Source: an uncultured Saprospiraceae bacterium
GTDB lineage: Bacteria > Bacteroidota > Bacteroidia > Chitinophagales > Saprospiraceae
NCBI GenBank assembly: GCA_937973565.1
Contig: CALJKQ010000256.1
Coordinates: 1-10,198, forward strand
Length of the DNA: 10,198 nucleotides
Direction: 5' to 3'
Made by a program: the position numbers and the translations under genes. The notes below the pieces were generated by a model. The model was not told where the DNA came from and searched no databases. It saw nothing but the letters and a program-made list of their open reading frames with translations. This document shows positions 7,383 to 10,198 of the stretch, piece after piece (within the stretch, counting starts at the first letter, position 1; every line of letters starts with the position of its first letter).

Positions 7383-9374
7383 TTAGAGGATTTTAAAAGT
7401 TGTTCGTCGGTTTGCCTGGTGTTGGGCCTCGGTGCAGCTTTCACATTCACATGCAACGGTGAGCTGAGATTCGCCATAACCGATGGCACTTAACCTGTCA
7501 ATACTGATTCCTTTGTTTACCAGATAATCTACGGCTGACTGAGCCCGTTTTTGAGATAACGTAATGTTGTAATCTGTTTCTCCCCGGCAATCTGTATGAG
7601 ATCCAAGCTGGATTTGGATGTTGGGATTGGATTTCAGTATTTGCACCAATATATCGAGTGAAGGCCTTGCTTCCGCCGTGATGTCCCACTTATCGTATTC
7701 ATAATAAATATTGTTTAATACGATTTCCTTTCCCCTGTAAATTTTATCCAGCTCAATTTCAGCATTGATGGTAACGCTGGTCTCCCCTGCTTCTGTTTGA
7801 ATATTTTGTGTAGTGAGCTCAATGCGGGAAGTTAGAAAAGAGTCTTTACCCGCTACAATTTCATACAACTGATCTTTGGCTAGATTGGTCAATACCAATC
7901 CGTTCTTGTCGGCTTTAAATTGTTTCCTCAAGCCTCCTTCTTTGATATATACCTGTGCAAAGGGAACCGACGTTTTTCCTGTTTTCGCCTTATTGGGATC
8001 GTTGTTTTGATAGATAGGACTTACCACTTTTAATGCGAGATATATATCCAATTGGGTATCCGTCTTCACAGGTTTTTCTTCCTCTGCTACAGGTGTTTCA
8101 ACTTCTGTTTTTTGGAAGAGTCTGTATTCGAACAGTTCATCCCGGCCTTCGTTACCGCGCGAAGAGGTAAAATATCCCTGTTGCAGGGTTGTCCTGTTGG
8201 CAGGGGCAGTGCGGTCTATAAAAAGTGAAAAGTCATCTGCACCGGAATTGTAGGGCGACCCCAATCTTGCCGGTAACGACCAACTTCCTTCTGCGTTTAA
8301 AAAAGTCTTGTATATATCCAACCCACCAAAGCCATCATCTCTGCTCGATGAAAAATACAATGTATCACCATCTGCCGTGGGAAAAAATTCATCAAATGCT
8401 GTATTAATGGATGCCGGCAAAGGTGCAGGATCAGACCATGTTTGCCCGTCCCACTCAGCATACCACAAATCATATCCACCTTTACCACCTTCCATTGATG
8501 CAGAAAAGACCAATACACTATCATTTTCTATCAAACAGGGCTGGCCATAATTGACATTGGGAACGCACATGGGAAGAATAACAGGATCAGACCAAATGCC
8601 ATCATTCCTGCGACTTAACCAGAGTTTACAGAAATCGTGTTTATCCTGGTCAGTTCCCAAACAACGCGTGAATATCATGGTTTGATAATCTTTTGTGAAT
8701 GCCGGTGTGCCCTCATTGGCCTCTGTATTGATGACAGAATCGAATCGTTTCACTTCTCTGCTTTCCTTATCTACCAGATATAGATCAGAATATTTGTTGC
8801 CTGTCCAACTGTATCTTTTACCACCGGATGACTCTTCCCTATCCGAAGTAATTACCAAATAATCATCGTCATATTGGATGGCACCATAATCAGAATGATA
8901 ACTGTCACTCCAAACTTTGCCCACTGAAAACCCTATGTCTGTTGTATTGGCATTGACTGATGCAAGGCCCCTGCAAATATCTATTTGCTTTTTTGCCTCT
9001 TGCATTAATGCTGTTATATTTTTGAGGCTTTCAAATGCAGTTATAGCCTGTTCATACTTCATAAGGTTCTTGTAAACGTAGGCTTTCTTTAAAGTTGCTT
9101 CAGGGCCAAAGTTATTTTTTTCGGCCTGAGAAAACCATTCCAATGCATGGGGATAATCAAGTAGCTTTTCATAACATTTTCCAAGCAGGAAGTACTTTGA
9201 AGATTTTATTTCCGGTTTGTCTGCCGCTTCCAGTTCTTTTTTAATTAAGCCGATGGCAACAGCGTACTGCTTCATCTGATAGGCGGTTTCACCATCTTTA
9301 ACTTTATGGGCTGAACCACACCCAAAAAGGTTCAGCATAAGTACGGCGCAGGCGATAATGTAACTGACTTTCAT
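7383..9374 (-). CDS. PorE-like outer-membrane lipoprotein: TPR, PD40 propeller, regulatory-like domain, OmpA_C
   Basis: A 663-residue envelope protein. Signal peptide with lipobox LFGC gives lipidated C19; no acidic surface-export tag follows, so it probably faces the periplasm from the outer membrane. Domains: TPR-type helices (about 22-140); WD40-like PD40 beta-propeller (about 168-418; repeats such as YLVITSDRE, LVFSASMEGG, LYFSSSRDDGFGG, GYFTSSRG); acidic linker (about 422-440); carboxypeptidase-regulatory-like beta domain (about 446-525); OmpA_C domain (about 545-663) with D595 and R610 in the positions that bind peptidoglycan, and a Cys cluster C642/C644/C647. Layout and length match PorE of the Porphyromonas type IX secretion system (about 684), but paralogues with this layout are common in the phylum, so the exact role is inferred. 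Start: ATG at 9374; an in-frame GTG at 9410 would overlap the -7 box. Confidence 0.9.
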   Translation of the reverse strand: MKVSYIIACAVLMLNLFGCGSAHKVKDGETAYQMKQYAVAIGLIKKELEAADKPEIKSSKYFLLGKCYEKLLDYPHALEWFSQAEKNNFGPEATLKKAYVYKNLMKYEQAITAFESLKNITALMQEAKKQIDICRGLASVNANTTDIGFSVGKVWSDSYHSDYGAIQYDDDYLVITSDREESSGGKRYSWTGNKYSDLYLVDKESREVKRFDSVINTEANEGTPAFTKDYQTMIFTRCLGTDQDKHDFCKLWLSRRNDGIWSDPVILPMCVPNVNYGQPCLIENDSVLVFSASMEGGKGGYDLWYAEWDGQTWSDPAPLPASINTAFDEFFPTADGDTLYFSSSRDDGFGGLDIYKTFLNAEGSWSLPARLGSPYNSGADDFSLFIDRTAPANRTTLQQGYFTSSRGNEGRDELFEYRLFQKTEVETPVAEEEKPVKTDTQLDIYLALKVVSPIYQNNDPNKAKTGKTSVPFAQVYIKEGGLRKQFKADKNGLVLTNLAKDQLYEIVAGKDSFLTSRIELTTQNIQTEAGETSVTINAEIELDKIYRGKEIVLNNIYYEYDKWDITAEARPSLDILVQILKSNPNIQIQLGSHTDCRGETDYNITLSQKRAQSAVDYLVNKGISIDRLSAIGYGESQLTVACECESCTEAQHQANRRTTFKIL

Positions 9375-9387
9375 TTTGATATCAATC

Positions 9388-9395
9388 CAAAGATA
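9388..9395 (-). promoter_or_regulatory. Candidate -7 box for the PorE-like lipoprotein and rarA
   Basis: The minus strand reads TATCTTTG here, an exact TAnnTTTG match and the same 8-mer as the candidate before xth. It lies downstream of the SecF-type gene's terminator and 13 nt before the ATG at 9374, implying a very short leader. No TTG is found at the normal spacing, so this rests on the -7 box and on context. Confidence 0.45.
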
Positions 9396-9427
9396 ACGAA
9401 AAAAGTGCACCAGTTATTTAAAATATA

Positions 9428-9455
9428 AAGCCCCTGCATCTGAATGCAAGGGCTT
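9428..9455 (-). terminator. Intrinsic terminator after the SecF/SecDF gene
   Basis: AAGCCC (9428-9433) pairs with GGGCTT (9450-9455) and TGCAT (9435-9439) with ATGCA (9444-9448) around a CTGA loop, giving 11 pairs with a single C/A mismatch. On the minus strand it is followed by TATATTTTAAAT, a T-rich but not pure run. It lies 23 nt after the stop codon of the SecF-type gene. On the plus strand GTTTTATAT follows, so it could act in both directions, although no plus-strand gene reads into it. Confidence 0.75.
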
Positions 9456-9478
9456 GTTTTATATCTGTCTTTTGATTA

Positions 9479-10198
9479 CTACTTAACAGCCGACTTCTTG
9501 GTAGCTCCACCCAAGTCGATCATTACAGGTGTAGCAATGAAAATGGATGAATAGGTTCCTATAACGATACCAACCAATAATGCAAAAGCGAAGCCTTTAA
9601 TACTGGCACCCCCAAAAAGGAAGAGACCAATCACCACAAATAAAGTGGTCAATGAAGTGAAGGTAGTCCTTGAGAAAGTTCTGTTGATAGACTCATTAAT
9701 AATATCTGATTCAGATCTATTAGGGTTCAGACCCAGATTTTCCCTGATACGGTCGAATACAATCACGGTATCGTTGATAGAGTAACCAATCACTGTAAGA
9801 ATAGCAGCGATGAATGCCTGATCGATTTCCAATGAAAAAGGAACAAGACCTTTCAATAAAGAAAACATACCCAATGTAATTAAAGCATCATGGAATAATG
9901 CTATTACAGCACCCGCAGAATATTGCCACTTACTAAATCTGAACAAGATGTATAGGAAGATCGCGATTAAAGCAAATAAACCCGCATAAACAGAAGATTT
10001 TTTGATGTCATCCGCAACAGTAGGCCCTACTTTTGATGAACTCAGCAATTTCATATCATTGGCTGCATCCCCTGCTTTGAATTGGTCAAAAGAAACCTTG
10101 CTTCCTGTAATGGACGTCAAACCTTCATGCAATTTAGTTGCTACTTTTTCTTCAACTCCTTCCGAGCTGTCGTTAATTAAATAGGAAGTTGTGATGTT
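9479..10198 (-). CDS. secDF: Protein translocase SecF, probably the C-terminal part of a SecDF fusion (5' end outside window)
   Basis: Inner-membrane accessory subunit of the Sec translocon that uses the proton gradient to pull exported proteins across. The frame is open to the right edge without a stop, so 239 residues of the C-terminus are seen and the true start lies outside; an apparent TTG start at 10132 is internal. The visible part begins in the periplasmic domain of the SecF half, followed by five membrane helices. The family signature GYSINDTVIVFDRIREN is intact, as is the following SINRTFSRTTFTS segment. In Bacteroidota SecD and SecF are usually one protein of about 1000 residues, hence the fusion call, which cannot be proven here. 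It ends in a terminator, so the lipoprotein gene downstream is a separate unit. Confidence 0.93.
   Translation of the reverse strand, partial: NITTSYLINDSSEGVEEKVATKLHEGLTSITGSKVSFDQFKAGDAANDMKLLSSSKVGPTVADDIKKSSVYAGLFALIAIFLYILFRFSKWQYSAGAVIALFHDALITLGMFSLLKGLVPFSLEIDQAFIAAILTVIGYSINDTVIVFDRIRENLGLNPNRSESDIINESINRTFSRTTFTSLTTLFVVIGLFLFGGASIKGFAFALLVGIVIGTYSSIFIATPVMIDLGGATKKSAVK

Noticed and set aside
9375..9410. GTG start giving 12 extra residues to the PorE-like lipoprotein
   Set aside because: It would place charged and aromatic residues before the lipoprotein signal and would contain the likely -7 box; the ATG at 9374 gives a normal signal peptide.
10130..10132. TTG as start of a short separate SecF gene
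   Set aside because: The frame stays open to the window edge and the residues before it continue the same periplasmic domain, so this is internal.
1..10198. Defence system, biosynthetic cluster or mobile element
   Set aside because: All large frames are housekeeping or envelope genes, intact and similar in style; there are no transposase, integrase, direct repeats or spacer arrays.

Overview
The window looks like ordinary chromosomal housekeeping DNA from a member of the Bacteroidota. Four things point there: promoter boxes of the TAnnTTTG type, A-rich translation starts without Shine-Dalgarno sequences, an OmpA-type lipoprotein with the TPR / PD40 propeller / regulatory-like / OmpA_C layout typical of that phylum, and a SecF-type gene of the kind that is usually part of a SecDF fusion there. 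Family-level placement is not possible from this stretch; an environmental Saprospira-like lineage is only a guess. I see no mobile element, CRISPR array, RNA gene or phage gene.

Left arm (1-4973, plus strand): a terminator of an upstream gene that lies outside the window is followed by xth (APE1/ExoA-type exodeoxyribonuclease III), hutU (long, animal-type urocanate hydratase), a four-helix membrane protein of unknown function, and a CCA-adding/poly(A) polymerase-type nucleotidyltransferase with an HD domain. The first three are tightly packed (5-nt gap, then an 8-nt overlap), so they probably share one transcript although their functions are unrelated. The cca-type gene follows after 67 nt and appears to start at TTG.

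Middle (4975-6093): a small lipoprotein gene on the minus strand runs convergently into the cca-type gene with one base between the stop codons. A 213-bp divergent intergenic region separates it from an exported thioredoxin-like protein with a CGWC active site. That region holds the best promoter in the window (TTG-N21-TAnnTTTG) with an inverted repeat over its -33 element.

Right arm (6112-10198, minus strand): read in transcription order, a partial SecF/SecDF gene enters from the right edge and ends at a clear terminator. Then come a PorE-like multidomain outer-membrane lipoprotein and, two bases after it, rarA (clamp-loader-like AAA+ ATPase of replication-fork repair). The SecDF-type and PorE-like genes both concern protein export and the cell envelope, while rarA rides along. 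The most interesting points are the PorE-like domain layout, the animal-type urocanase away from other hut genes, the TTG start of the cca-type gene and the inverted repeat over the thioredoxin-gene promoter. I found no convincing new biological system.
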